64,000 bases of DNA from positions 62,001-126,000 of the forward strand of contig JAHHHA010000005.1 of assembly GCA_019359615.1 (NCBI GenBank). The letters are read 5' to 3'. Source of the stretch: Cyanosarcina radialis HA8281-LM2. Lineage in GTDB: Bacteria; Cyanobacteriota; Cyanobacteriia; Cyanobacteriales; CCAP-1448. Positions 1-8,153 of this stretch are shown here, one piece after another; within the stretch, counting starts at the first letter, position 1, and each line of letters starts with the position of its first letter. Both the position numbers and the translations under genes were made by a program. The notes under the pieces were generated by a model. It was not told the origin of the DNA. It worked only from the letters and a program-made list of their open reading frames with translations, and did no database searches.

Positions 1-714
1 CGAGATGCAATACTTCCAGTCAGCACTGGCTATAGCAATTGGCAACCAGCAGATGGCTGCGATGTCGTCCGCAATAACGAATTTGTCTCTTTACAAAATT
101 GGGAACTTCGACAGTTGGCGCTACAACCAATTATTGGGGCCATAGCAGCTAAGCTATCGAGAACTAAAGAAATTCGACTGCTAGACGATCAACTAGTTTA
201 CAAGCCGCCTCAAGATCTTAATGGTAAAAGTGCTGTGGGTTGGCACGCCGATCGCGCTTATTGGTCTACTTGTAGTTCTAACAACTTACTAACTGCTTGG
301 ATTCCTTTTCACGACTGCGATGAATCTAGAGGGCCTTTAGTCGTGCTAGATAGAAGCCATAAGTGGTCTGGAATTGAAAATACCAGGTTTTTTAACAACT
401 CTAACCTAGAAGAAATGGCAGATAAATTTGGCCGAGAAGGACGGCAAGTTGTCAAAGTGCCTATGACTTTAAAAAAAGGTCAAGTTAGCTTTCATCACTG
501 TTGGATAATTCATGGCAGCTACCCCAATCGCAGCGACTCATTCCGATTGGCTATGGCAGTTCACCTTCAGGATGAAGCCAACCACTATCGACCTTTCCGC
601 AACTCTCAAGGTCGAGAAATACACATTTTTGATGAAGTTTTATGCCGGAAATTACCCAATGGCGAGCCAGATTTCAGCGATCCGGCCGTGTTTCCAGTTT
701 TGTGGTCGGGATAA
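1..714 (+). CDS. Phytanoyl-CoA dioxygenase (PhyH) family protein, 5' partial
   Basis: The frame is open from the first base of the window, so the N-terminus lies outside it. The visible 237 residues look like a PhyH-type non-haem Fe(II)/2-oxoglutarate oxygenase. An HxD iron motif is seen in 'GWHADRAYW' (His codon at 244). A distal His lies in 'WIIHGSYPN', followed by 'SFRLAM', whose Arg would hold 2-oxoglutarate. Members hydroxylate small molecules, lipids or carrier-bound intermediates; the substrate here is unknown. It is the first of five co-directional genes with an acyltransferase, a sugar transferase, a decarboxylase and an ATP-grasp enzyme, so a role in tailoring an exported glycan or small molecule is an inference. 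An internal TTG at 115 is not a credible start because upstream coding is continuous. Confidence 0.8.
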   Translation, partial: RDAILPVSTGYSNWQPADGCDVVRNNEFVSLQNWELRQLALQPIIGAIAAKLSRTKEIRLLDDQLVYKPPQDLNGKSAVGWHADRAYWSTCSSNNLLTAWIPFHDCDESRGPLVVLDRSHKWSGIENTRFFNNSNLEEMADKFGREGRQVVKVPMTLKKGQVSFHHCWIIHGSYPNRSDSFRLAMAVHLQDEANHYRPFRNSQGREIHIFDEVLCRKLPNGEPDFSDPAVFPVLWSG

Positions 715-755
715 ACTGATTCCATAAATCCAAAATTTCTCTTGAAACAAATATA

Positions 756-1835
756 ATGGAAATCCAAATAATCGATCGCGATAGCAATCTATGGTTTGAA
801 ATTTTGCAAAAACTCCGACATGATGTTTATCATTTATCAGATTATGTTTATTTAGAATCTTGCCGAACTGAAACTACAGGTGAAGCTTTTTTGCTAGTAG
901 ATAAAGAGCGAATATTTTTTCTACCTTATTTATTGCGGAAATGCGAGGATATTGAGAATCAAACGCTCGAAACTCAAGAAAATTTTGATGTAATTTCACC
1001 TTATGGCTACCCTGGAATTCTTTTAAGCGAAGCCGCAGCTAACACTTCAGGATTTCCCGATCTAGCTCTTCACGAAATGAAGCAGACTTTTAAAAATAAG
1101 AAAATTTGTTCCGCTTTTATTAGATTGCATCCTATTTTAAATTCAGATTTCGATCGAATCTTTTCATCGCCAACTTTTACAGATAACGGTCAAACAATCT
1201 CGATAAATCTAAAATTATCAGATGCCGAGATTTGGGCGCACACGAGAAAAGGACATCAAAGTACGATTAATAAATGCAAACGTCTCGGATTTAAGGCTAG
1301 GATGGTGCCATTTTTAGAATACATCGACGAATTAATCGAAATTTATCAAGAAACTATGAACCGTGTAGATGCTGAAGCAAAGTATTATTTCGATCGCCAA
1401 TACTTCGATCGACTAGGAAACTTAGGAGATAAAATTCATTTAGAGATTGTAGAATTTGAAGAAGAAGTAGCTGCTGCTTGTTTATTTTTTGAATGTCAGG
1501 GCATAGCTCAAGCACATTTGGGAGGAACAAAAACTAAATTCTTACCTCAATCTCCATTCAATTTATTATTAGACTATGCTAGATTTTGGGCAAAAGATCG
1601 TGGAAATGAATTTCTACATCTAGGAGGTGGAGTAGGAGGCAATAAAGACAAAGTATATGGTTTTAAATCAGGATTTTCTAGGCAAAAGCATATTTTTAAA
1701 ACTTTACGTCTTATTATAGATGAAGCCAAATATCATTATCTAGTCGATTGTCAAGCAAAAAATCTCAAAATTCCCCAAGAAGAATTATTAAAGTCTAACT
1801 TTTTTCCAGCTTACCGATTAGCCAATAAAGGATAG
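756..1835 (+). CDS. FemAB-like GNAT acyltransferase
   Basis: A 359-residue protein resembling the FemAB/Acetyltransf_6 group, which pairs GNAT folds and transfers amino-acyl or acyl groups. The core includes 'KGHQSTINKCKRLGF' in the first half. The second half has 'AHLGGTKTKFLP' followed by 'FLHLGGGVGGNKDKVYGFKSGF', the usual C-terminal GNAT signature. Relatives often sit in exopolysaccharide loci, where they are called FemAB-related or XrtA-associated proteins. It lies 41 bp after the PhyH gene and 1 bp before the sugar transferase, so co-transcription is likely. The donor and acceptor cannot be read from the sequence. Confidence 0.8.
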   Translation: MEIQIIDRDSNLWFEILQKLRHDVYHLSDYVYLESCRTETTGEAFLLVDKERIFFLPYLLRKCEDIENQTLETQENFDVISPYGYPGILLSEAAANTSGFPDLALHEMKQTFKNKKICSAFIRLHPILNSDFDRIFSSPTFTDNGQTISINLKLSDAEIWAHTRKGHQSTINKCKRLGFKARMVPFLEYIDELIEIYQETMNRVDAEAKYYFDRQYFDRLGNLGDKIHLEIVEFEEEVAAACLFFECQGIAQAHLGGTKTKFLPQSPFNLLLDYARFWAKDRGNEFLHLGGGVGGNKDKVYGFKSGFSRQKHIFKTLRLIIDEAKYHYLVDCQAKNLKIPQEELLKSNFFPAYRLANKG

Positions 1836-1836
1836 A

Positions 1837-2481
1837 GTGAAGATGAAGATTAAAACTCATCGCGCCGATAGTGTCACTAGCTTCAGTAGGTTATTAAAAT
1901 CAGTATTAGATAAATTAGTAGCAGCGATCGCTCTAGTAATTTTCTCTCCAATTATTCTAGTATTAGCGATCGCCATCTATACCCGCATGGGCAGCCCTAT
2001 TGTCTTTACTCAACCTCGTCCGGGAAAAAACGGTCGGATCTTCACGTTTTACAAATTCCGCACCATGACCGACGAACGCGATGCTAGGGGCAATTTCCTC
2101 TCTGACGAGGAACGCCTCACAGCTTTAGGGGAATTTCTGCGTCGAACCAGTTTAGACGAACTTCCCCAACTTGGGAACGTCTTAAAAGGCGATATGAGTT
2201 TCGTCGGGCCCCGCCCCCTAATGGTAGAATATCTCCCTCGGTACAACGCCCAGCAGGCTCGCCGTCACGAAGTCACACCTGGAATTACAGGCTGGGCCCA
2301 AATCAACGGTCGCAACGAGATCGATTGGCCAGAAAAATTCAAATTAGATGTGTGGTATGTCGATAATTGGAGTCTGTGGCTAGACTTAAAAATCCTTTTT
2401 CTCACCTTTTGGAAAGTCGTGCGTCGAGAAGGCATCAACCAATCCGGTCATGCTACCGTCGAAGACTTTATGGGCAACTAA
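1837..2481 (+). CDS. Undecaprenyl-phosphate sugar-1-phosphate transferase (PglC-like)
   Basis: A small (214 aa) monotopic phosphoglycosyl transferase, the priming enzyme that loads a sugar phosphate onto a polyprenyl phosphate at the inner membrane. One hydrophobic segment (about residues 25-48) precedes the conserved block. Visible signatures are '[12 protein letters not shown]', '[20 protein letters not shown]', 'VGPRPLM' and '[14 protein letters not shown]'. The catalytic Asp-Glu pair of this family falls in 'LDELPQ'. Translation appears to start at GTG 1837, with ATG 1843 as an alternative. Its presence indicates that the cluster builds a lipid-linked glycan. Confidence 0.92.
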   Translation: MKMKIKTHRADSVTSFSRLLKSVLDKLVAAIALVIFSPIILVLAIAIYTRMGSPIVFTQPRPGKNGRIFTFYKFRTMTDERDARGNFLSDEERLTALGEFLRRTSLDELPQLGNVLKGDMSFVGPRPLMVEYLPRYNAQQARRHEVTPGITGWAQINGRNEIDWPEKFKLDVWYVDNWSLWLDLKILFLTFWKVVRREGINQSGHATVEDFMGN

Positions 2482-2525
2482 ACCTCAGCGAACCTCCGCG
2501 TTACCTTTGCGTACCTCTGCGTTAA
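2482..2525. repeat. Dispersed CTCTGCGTTA-type repeat tract
   Basis: Short direct repeats of a 'CCTCNGCGTTACC'-like unit fill the gap between the sugar transferase and the decarboxylase. No coding potential is evident. Such tracts are common between genes in filamentous cyanobacteria. Confidence 0.5.
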
Positions 2526-2529
2526 AAAA

Positions 2530-3771
2530 ATGAAACTAACTTGGCAAATACTAGAAAATTTAGCTCGAGAATACGGCGACTCTTTCTATATTTTAGATGT
2601 CAGCAAATTTGAAAATAACTATCAAGAGTTCCTGAGTTATTTTCGCTCGATTTACCCTCGCACCAATTTTGGCTATTCCTACAAAACCAACTATACTCCC
2701 AAACTGTGTCAAATTGCCGATGCTCTAGGCGCTTATGCCGAAGTTGTGTCGCAGATGGAATACGATCTAGCTATTAAGATCGGAGTAGAACCGTCGAGGA
2801 TTATTTTTAACGGCCCATTAAAACGCGATCGAGATTTGAAAAACGCTATTTTAAACGGTTCGACTGTTAACTTAGATTCATGGCAAGAAGTAGAAATTCT
2901 TAAAGATCTAGCTGAGAAATTTTCCGCACGTAACTTTGCCGTCGGATTGAGATGTAATTTCGATATCGGGATCGATCGCATATCTCGATTTGGTTTCGAT
3001 GTTGAAGGTGGCGATTTAGAGTATGCTTTCTCGGTCATCTCCCAATTACCTAACTGTTCGGTAGCCGGACTTCACTGTCACTTTTCTACCCCCCAAAGAA
3101 GTATAGAATCCTATGCTTTACGAGCTAGAAAAATGCTAAATTTGACCGGATTATATTTTCCAGAGCGCCCGCCTAAATTTATCAACTTAGGGGGAGGATT
3201 TTTTGGAAAAATGGATGAAGAACTACGAAAACAGTTTGATTGTCATATCCCCAGTTATCGAGAATACGCCGAAGCGATCGCTCCTGAATTTGCCCGTCAC
3301 TTCCCTCAAGATACGGGCCCGCAGTTAATTTTAGAACCTGGTGTAGCCTTGGTAGCAGATGTCATGCAGTTTGCCTGCCAGGTAGTGGGAACAAAAACCA
3401 TTCGTTCTCGTCAAATTGCTTTGGTAGCAGGTAGCATTCACAATATCAAACCTACCCTAACTGATAAAAAGTTAGCGATGAATGTCTATCGCAATGAAAG
3501 TAGCGATCGAGGAGGGAACTTGACTGGAGATATCGATTTAGTGGGATATACCTGCATGGAACACGATTGCCTGAGTAAGATCGATCGAGGAGAAATAGGA
3601 ATAGGCGACTATGTGGTGTTTAACAATATCGGAGCTTACACGATTGTATTTAAACCACCATTTATTAGTCCTAATAGTCCAATTATTAGTTACGATTCAA
3701 CCGATAAGACTTACGCATTAAGCAGGCGCAGAGAAACTTCTGAAGATGTTTTTGCTACTTATATTATTTAA
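2530..3771 (+). CDS. PLP-dependent fold-III decarboxylase (LysA/ornithine-decarboxylase-like)
   Basis: A 413-residue alanine-racemase-fold decarboxylase. The PLP lysine is in 'FGYSYKTNYTP' near residue 51. Other family motifs are 'GLHCHFS', the phosphate-binding glycines in 'FINLGGGFFG', 'LILEPGVALVADV' and a catalytic Cys region in 'YTCMEHDCLS'. The family includes diaminopimelate, ornithine and carboxynorspermidine decarboxylases. Its position next to an ATP-grasp ligase and a glycan-priming enzyme argues against a plain housekeeping lysA. I infer that it supplies an amine or D/L-amino-acid derivative to the cluster product. The substrate is not determinable. Confidence 0.82.
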   Translation: MKLTWQILENLAREYGDSFYILDVSKFENNYQEFLSYFRSIYPRTNFGYSYKTNYTPKLCQIADALGAYAEVVSQMEYDLAIKIGVEPSRIIFNGPLKRDRDLKNAILNGSTVNLDSWQEVEILKDLAEKFSARNFAVGLRCNFDIGIDRISRFGFDVEGGDLEYAFSVISQLPNCSVAGLHCHFSTPQRSIESYALRARKMLNLTGLYFPERPPKFINLGGGFFGKMDEELRKQFDCHIPSYREYAEAIAPEFARHFPQDTGPQLILEPGVALVADVMQFACQVVGTKTIRSRQIALVAGSIHNIKPTLTDKKLAMNVYRNESSDRGGNLTGDIDLVGYTCMEHDCLSKIDRGEIGIGDYVVFNNIGAYTIVFKPPFISPNSPIISYDSTDKTYALSRRRETSEDVFATYII

Positions 3772-3837
3772 AACAGGAGTTCATAATACAGGAGTTAATA
3801 AGTTCAGAATATAGAAACTTAGAAGTTTAGAACGATT
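3772..3837. repeat. Heptamer-type repeat gap (AGAAGTTT/CAGGAGTT)
   Basis: A short gap made of AGTT-rich, roughly 7-bp-phased repeats of the kind found repeatedly in this window. No ribosome binding site stands out before the next gene. Confidence 0.4.
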
Positions 3838-4839
3838 ATGAATATTTTATTATCTTGTATCGGACGGCGAGGTTATATAGCCGAATACCTTAAAGCCGAT
3901 CTCGATCCAGGAGATCTACTTATTGGTACTGGTAATTCAGAATGGACATCTGGGTTTAAACACTGCGACTTAGCTGTGGTTTTACCCGATATTTATAGTC
4001 CAGATTATATACCTGCTTTAATTGAGATTTGTCAGCAGAAACAAGTAGATGCACTGCTTTCTTTTTCCGATCTAGATATCGACGTGCTTTCTAGGCATTT
4101 ACCGCAACTGCGCGAGGCAGGGGTTTTACCGATCGTTACTAGCAGTACGGTCAACGAAATTTGTTTTGACAAGCACTCTACCTACAACTTTCTCAAACAA
4201 CACGAATTCAACACCCCAGAAACTTTTATCAGTTTCGAGGAAGCGGTGAAAGCTCTAGAAACTGGACGAGTTTCATTTCCTTTATTCGTCAAACCTCGCC
4301 GAGGTTCTGGGAGCAACAATTTATTTAAAGCACGCAATCTCAAAGAGTTAGATGTCTTTTTCCATTATGCTGCCGAGATGTTAATTCAGGAAACTATTAG
4401 CGGGCAGGAACATGGATTTGATATTTGTAACGATCTAAAAGGAAATGTATTGTCTGTAGTCCCCAGAAGAAAATTAGCAATGCGTTCTGGAGAAACAGAT
4501 CGAGCCGAAACTAGCGATAATCCTAACTTAATTGAATTTGGGGTGCGACTAGGAGAAAAATTAGGCGCTTTAGGACACGTAGGGCCGCTTGACGTTGATT
4601 TTTTTGTCGATCGCGATCGCATCTTTGTCTTAGAATTAAATCCTCGCTTTGGTGGCGGATATCCCCTATCTCATCTGGCTGGGGCTGACTTTTCCCGGTT
4701 AATCTTAAAGATGGCTAAAGGGCAAAACATCGAACCTCAAATCGGTAAATATCGCCCTCGCGTCGTGATGATGAAAGAGTACAGGATTTTGGGAGGCGAT
4801 CGAGAGGCAATTTTGAGCAATGTCTGCAAAATTGCCTGA
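3838..4839 (+). CDS. ATP-grasp domain protein (carboxylate-amine ligase-like)
   Basis: A 333-residue protein with the N-terminal pre-ATP-grasp fold ('MNILLSCIGRRGYIAEYLK'). An ATP-grasp core follows: 'PLFVKPRRGSGSNNLFKA' as the ATP lysine and glycine loop, 'IQETISGQEHGFDICND', and 'ILELNPRFGGGYPLSH'-type metal-binding residues (here 'VLELNPRFGGGYP'). These enzymes form an acyl-phosphate and then an amide or peptide bond. It resembles the CarB-like ATP-grasp proteins in glycan loci. It probably joins an amino acid or amine to the cluster product, perhaps the amine made by the preceding decarboxylase (inference). Confidence 0.85.
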   Translation: MNILLSCIGRRGYIAEYLKADLDPGDLLIGTGNSEWTSGFKHCDLAVVLPDIYSPDYIPALIEICQQKQVDALLSFSDLDIDVLSRHLPQLREAGVLPIVTSSTVNEICFDKHSTYNFLKQHEFNTPETFISFEEAVKALETGRVSFPLFVKPRRGSGSNNLFKARNLKELDVFFHYAAEMLIQETISGQEHGFDICNDLKGNVLSVVPRRKLAMRSGETDRAETSDNPNLIEFGVRLGEKLGALGHVGPLDVDFFVDRDRIFVLELNPRFGGGYPLSHLAGADFSRLILKMAKGQNIEPQIGKYRPRVVMMKEYRILGGDREAILSNVCKIA

Positions 4840-4873
4840 TTGAAGTATTGCTTGAGATCGCTTATTTAACCGA

Positions 4874-5003
4874 GCTTTAACGAAGTCAGGAGTATCGATT
4901 AGAACGGGTTTTAGGGAGTACAGCAGCATTTTGGCTCAGTCGTGAATCCCAATATCGCGCCGCTTTAGCACGGAAAGAAGAAGGAAATAGTTTAAAGAGG
5001 TAA
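4874..5003 (+). pseudogene. HigA/XRE-family antitoxin remnant, frameshifted
   Basis: Two frames together spell the C-terminal half of a HigA-type antitoxin: 'ALTKSGVSI' at 4874-4900, then 'RLERVLGSTAAFWLSRE' and 'SQYRAALARKEEG' ending in TAA at 5001-5003. The frame changes near 4897. No toxin partner remains nearby. The fragment sits directly after the ATP-grasp gene and marks the boundary between the cluster and the convergent trpC. Confidence 0.6.
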
Positions 5004-5005
5004 TA

Positions 5006-5887
5006 TTAAGAAAACAAGGCAATAATTCCGGCTCCAGGATCTAGCTGTTTTACTAACGATTCGCCGATGAGAACCGCACCAGCACCAGCTTGAGCTACTA
5101 AATTGATATCGTCAGCAACGTACAAACCCGATTCGCTGACTACCAGAATGTCTCGTTCTTGTAATTGATTCTTTCGAGCGCTCAAAAGCTGACAGGTAGT
5201 TTGCAAATCAACGGAAAAATCTTCTAGATTGCGATTGTTAATACCAATTAAGTTCGCGCCTTCTAAAGCTAATATCCGATCGAGTTCTTCAGCCGTGTGA
5301 ACCTCAATTAATGCCGTCATCCCCAAGACTTGAATAATCTTGATAAAGTATTGGAGATCTTTATCGCTGAGGATAGCAGCTATTAGTAAAACAGCATCGG
5401 CTCCGTTACTTCGAGCCAAATAAATTTGGTAAGGATAGATAATAAATTCTTTGCAAAGTAAGGGTAAATCTACATTTTGGCGAATTAGAGACAGGTTTTC
5501 AAAGCTGCCTTGAAAAAACTTTTGGTCGGTCAGTACCGACAAACAACTAGCTCCTCCTTGCTGATAAGATCTAGCGATCGCCACCGGATCGAAATCTGCC
5601 CGAATTACCCCTTTGCTAGGAGAAGCCTTTTTGACTTCAGCAATGACGGCTGGTTTGGTTTTTCCCTGACGCAACGCCTCTAAAAAATTACGCGGCGCGG
5701 GTGCTTCTTTTACCCGCTGCTGTAACTTGGGTAAAGGCAAGCGATCGCGCATTTGCTCGACTTCAATTTCTTTATGCCAGACAATTTCTTCTAAAATATG
5801 ACGCGGTTCCGCTTCTGGAACCTTGACTTGATACTGCAAAGAACTAACAGAAACTGCTGGATTTGGCGATCGTCTTCTAATTTGCAT
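5006..5887 (-). CDS. trpC: Indole-3-glycerol-phosphate synthase
   Basis: Converts carboxyphenylaminodeoxyribulose phosphate to indole-3-glycerol phosphate in tryptophan synthesis. The (beta/alpha)8 barrel signatures are clear: '[15 protein letters not shown]' with the catalytic Lys, 'LLCKEFII', '[12 protein letters not shown]', 'VSESGL' and '[12 protein letters not shown]'. Cyanobacterial TrpC usually begins 'MQIRRR', so I chose ATG at 5887. An ATG at 5905 lies in a TGACTAA-type repeat and is less likely. The gene stands alone, as is usual for scattered cyanobacterial trp genes. Confidence 0.95.
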   Translation of the reverse strand: MQIRRRSPNPAVSVSSLQYQVKVPEAEPRHILEEIVWHKEIEVEQMRDRLPLPKLQQRVKEAPAPRNFLEALRQGKTKPAVIAEVKKASPSKGVIRADFDPVAIARSYQQGGASCLSVLTDQKFFQGSFENLSLIRQNVDLPLLCKEFIIYPYQIYLARSNGADAVLLIAAILSDKDLQYFIKIIQVLGMTALIEVHTAEELDRILALEGANLIGINNRNLEDFSVDLQTTCQLLSARKNQLQERDILVVSESGLYVADDINLVAQAGAGAVLIGESLVKQLDPGAGIIALFS

Positions 5888-6056
5888 GGGTAGTTCGTTA
5901 GTCATTAGTCATTGTCATTGTACATTCCCTGCCAACCTTCTATTCGTGCGGTTGCATGATGGTGTTATGCCAGTCGATCGATTTAAGCTGGCTCATTTGG
6001 CGGCATACAAATTGCATCGCGGACGAAAAGCCTAGCATAGGCGGCCGAGTCGCTTG

Positions 6057-6182
6057 TCACGAATTCCAATACTTTTGAGCAATTGCTTCAGCAGTAATTT
6101 TTAAGTCCGGTAAATAGTTCGCTACTACATTCCAAAAGGCGAACGCGGTTCCTACAGGTAATGGAAAGAAAATAACATTGCT
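6057..6182 (-). pseudogene. C-terminal remnant of an unidentified protein
   Basis: The minus strand reads 'FFPLPVGTAFAFWNVVANY' then 'LPDLKITAEAIAQKYWNS' and a stop at 6057-6059, with no start codon of its own. The composition is protein-like, but I do not recognise the family. It abuts a Uma2 remnant in the opposite orientation, suggesting a decayed accessory locus. Confidence 0.4.
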
Positions 6183-6185
6183 CTC

Positions 6186-6305
6186 CAAGTAATATTTGAA
6201 ATTCTCTCCCCTGGAAATCGGCTGAAAGAAATGACCAAGAAACTCCAGTTTTACGAACGCTATGGAGTTGAGGAATATTACATTTACGATCTCGATCGAT
6301 TTTGA
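6186..6305 (+). pseudogene. Uma2-family (DUF820) endonuclease remnant
   Basis: The plus strand reads 'QVIFEILSPGNRLKEMTKKL' and continues 'QFYERYGVEEYYIYDLDRF' to TGA at 6303-6305. This is the C-terminal catalytic half of a Uma2 PD-(D/E)XK-like protein (compare the intact copy at 30505-31146). The N-terminal half is missing. Confidence 0.65.
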
Positions 6306-6368
6306 ACTATTTATCCGTCCCTCCAGTCTAAAGCTATAGATAACAAACTGGTGGAGGAAATCTAATCA

Positions 6369-6944
6369 GTGTCAGCAGTGCCAGATGAGGCGCTCAAGGG
6401 CGATCGCTCTGCCGATAGTTACTCGATCGAGCAATGCTTGCGAGGCGATCGGCAAAGTTTCCGCGCGCTCTATCAGCGGTATCAGCCCAAAGTTAGGTCG
6501 ATGCTTTACCAACTCTGCGATTCTTCTTCTCTAGACGATCTAGTCCAAGAGGTGTTCTTACGAGTGTGGAAAGGATTACCCCAACTGCGGCAAACTTCTC
6601 AATTTGCCACCTGGCTTTATCGCATTACTTGGAACGTGGCTAACGATCGCAGGCGACAGTTAGCTTCGTTCAAAGATCGGGAGCGAAACCTCTCTCAGAT
6701 GCTGCCGAGTTCGCCAACCGATCGACTGCTAGACAACTTACACTATCAAGACCTAGTGCGCCGAGGATTAAAGCAACTCAGTTTCGAGCATCGTTGCGTC
6801 TTAGTGATGCACGATCTAGAGGAAGTCCCGCAAAAAGAGGTGGCCGAGATTCTAGAAATTCCTGTTGGAACTGTCAAGTCTCGCCTCTTTCATGCCCGTG
6901 CCGCTATGCGGCAGTTCCTCCAGCAAGCAGGAGTGCAGCTATGA
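6369..6944 (+). CDS. ECF-type RNA polymerase sigma factor
   Basis: A 191-residue sigma-70 family extracytoplasmic-function factor. Region 2 is seen in 'FRALYQRYQPKVRSMLYQL' and 'LDDLVQEVFLRVWKGL'. Region 4 is 'LSFEHRCVLVMHDLEEVPQK' followed by 'EVAEILEIPVGTVKSRLFHA', a clear helix-turn-helix. The GTG start at 6369 is the first in frame after a stop. The stop codon overlaps the next gene (ATGA at 6941-6944), so the pair is translationally coupled. The pairing with a membrane anti-sigma and a Spy-like periplasmic protein suggests an envelope- or metal-stress regulon. Confidence 0.93.
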   Translation: MSAVPDEALKGDRSADSYSIEQCLRGDRQSFRALYQRYQPKVRSMLYQLCDSSSLDDLVQEVFLRVWKGLPQLRQTSQFATWLYRITWNVANDRRRQLASFKDRERNLSQMLPSSPTDRLLDNLHYQDLVRRGLKQLSFEHRCVLVMHDLEEVPQKEVAEILEIPVGTVKSRLFHARAAMRQFLQQAGVQL

Positions 6945-7303
6945 CTAAGCAAAATGATGACGATCGCCTAATCGAGTTTCTTCGCCAACATCGGCCATCA
7001 GTGCCACCAGTAGCGCCGGATCTAGAAGACCAGATCTTGCAAGCAGTGGCAGCTTCAGATGTCAAGCATCCGCGCCGCAGACTCTTGTGGGTGCTACCAC
7101 CAGCGATCGCCGCTGGGGCGCTAATTGCTTGGGTGGGATACCAAATCTTAAGTCCTCCTCAAGTTCCTAAGATCGCAGTCGATCCAGCTAGTGTCGAAGC
7201 TTTTCTAGAAGACAACTGGAATGCAGCTATCGGCGAAACTCCAGAGGTAACACCTAGCGGACCAAATGGATCGGATTGGCTGTTAGAAGCTTCTAACGAA
7301 TAG
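6941..7303 (+). CDS. Putative anti-sigma factor, single-pass membrane protein
   Basis: Starts at ATG 6941, overlapping the sigma gene stop by 4 bp; 120 residues. The cytoplasmic part is about 45 residues ('DDRLIEFLRQHRPSVPPVAP'). One membrane segment follows ('RLLWVLPPAIAAGALIAWVG') and then a short periplasmic tail. No ZAS zinc motif (HxxxCxxC) is visible, so it is an atypical or minimal anti-sigma protein. The function is inferred from the operon position and topology. Confidence 0.75.
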   Translation: MTKQNDDDRLIEFLRQHRPSVPPVAPDLEDQILQAVAASDVKHPRRRLLWVLPPAIAAGALIAWVGYQILSPPQVPKIAVDPASVEAFLEDNWNAAIGETPEVTPSGPNGSDWLLEASNE

Positions 7304-7347
7304 GGAACGCGCTAATAAGTCAAAAGTCAAAAAAAGAGGTAATTTTC

Positions 7348-7818
7348 ATGGGGCTACGTCGATTTTCTCTCTTAGCAGTTACGATTCTCTCTCTCGGTAG
7401 TGCTGCTGTCATTACCAATCCTACTGGGTTATCTGCTCAAGCCCAACCAGATTTTCCTTTGGCGCAGCGGGGCGATCGCAATCGTTTGGTTCAGGAACTC
7501 AATCTCAGCCAAGATCAAGTAAATCGCCTAGAAGCAATTCGCCAACAGTACCAATCCCGGATCTCTCAACAGAAACAAGCTTTATCCCAGGCACAGCAAG
7601 AGCTAAGAACTTTAATGGCAGGCACGAGTTCTGCTAGCGACATCCGTAATAAATACAACCAAGTCAAAGGATTGCGACAGCAGCTAGCCGATACGCGCTT
7701 TGAAAGTATGCTAGCTATGCGCGAAGTTCTCAACCCCCAACAACGCCAAAGGTTTGTCGAATTGATGCAAAATCGACGCGGCAAATTCCGCAACCGCGCC
7801 CCCAGAGGCAATGGATGA
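7348..7818 (+). CDS. Spy/CpxP-like periplasmic protein (LTXXQ motif)
   Basis: A 156-residue exported protein with a signal peptide ('LLAVTILSLGSAAVITN', cleavage near 'LSAQAQ'). An all-helical Arg/Gln-rich body carries two LTXXQ-type motifs, 'LNLSQDQVNRLEAIRQQY' and 'VLNPQQRQRFVELM'. Spy/CpxP proteins are periplasmic chaperones or metal-stress sensors. It lies 44 bp after the anti-sigma gene and is probably a target of, or co-transcribed with, the sigma factor. The C-terminus is basic and Gly-rich. Confidence 0.8.
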   Translation: MGLRRFSLLAVTILSLGSAAVITNPTGLSAQAQPDFPLAQRGDRNRLVQELNLSQDQVNRLEAIRQQYQSRISQQKQALSQAQQELRTLMAGTSSASDIRNKYNQVKGLRQQLADTRFESMLAMREVLNPQQRQRFVELMQNRRGKFRNRAPRGNG

Positions 7819-8153
7819 TGGGAAAGTAGTTCAGAATACAGAACTTCAGAAGTTCAGAAGTTCAGAATACCAGCTTGAAGGAAAAAGATTTGTAGGATTG
7901 GTATCATCTCTAATCAATGCTTTTTGATAAAGTGAGAAGGCGATATTCCAGAGGTAAAAGAGAACTGAGAAAAGGAGAACTCAGGAAGAGCGAGAAGAAA
8001 AGGAGGATAGTTTTAAGTTAAATTTCTCCCTTCTGCCTTCTAAACTCCTGCCTCCTGAACTCCTTCAAGCTGAGCGTAGCCGAAGCTTGAACTTCTGTTG
8101 GCGCAGCCTGCGCTCGGCGCATACTTATGAACTCCTGAACTTCTAATTTGCTT
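7819..8153. repeat. Repeat-rich gap: AGAAGTTC/GAACTCCT heptamers with two nested palindromes
   Basis: Heptamer-type tracts (about 7829-7870 and 8038-8145) carry two small inserted elements. One is a 24-bp inverted repeat at 8066-8089 ('CAAGCTGAGCG...AAGCTTG'). The other is a 29-bp element at 8097-8125 containing the hairpin GCGCAG-C-CTGCGC. Both recur elsewhere in the window, again inside heptamer tracts. The middle (7880-8030) is purine-rich with no gene. Confidence 0.7.

Larger units (their letters stand above)
5906..6368. other. Intergenic gap holding two gene remnants
   Basis: Between trpC and the sigma-factor gene there is no intact gene. Two back-to-back remnants (6057-6182 minus, 6186-6305 plus) fill the centre. 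The rest shows only HIP1-like GATCGAT motifs and a short TCATTG repeat at about 5903-5925. Confidence 0.6.
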
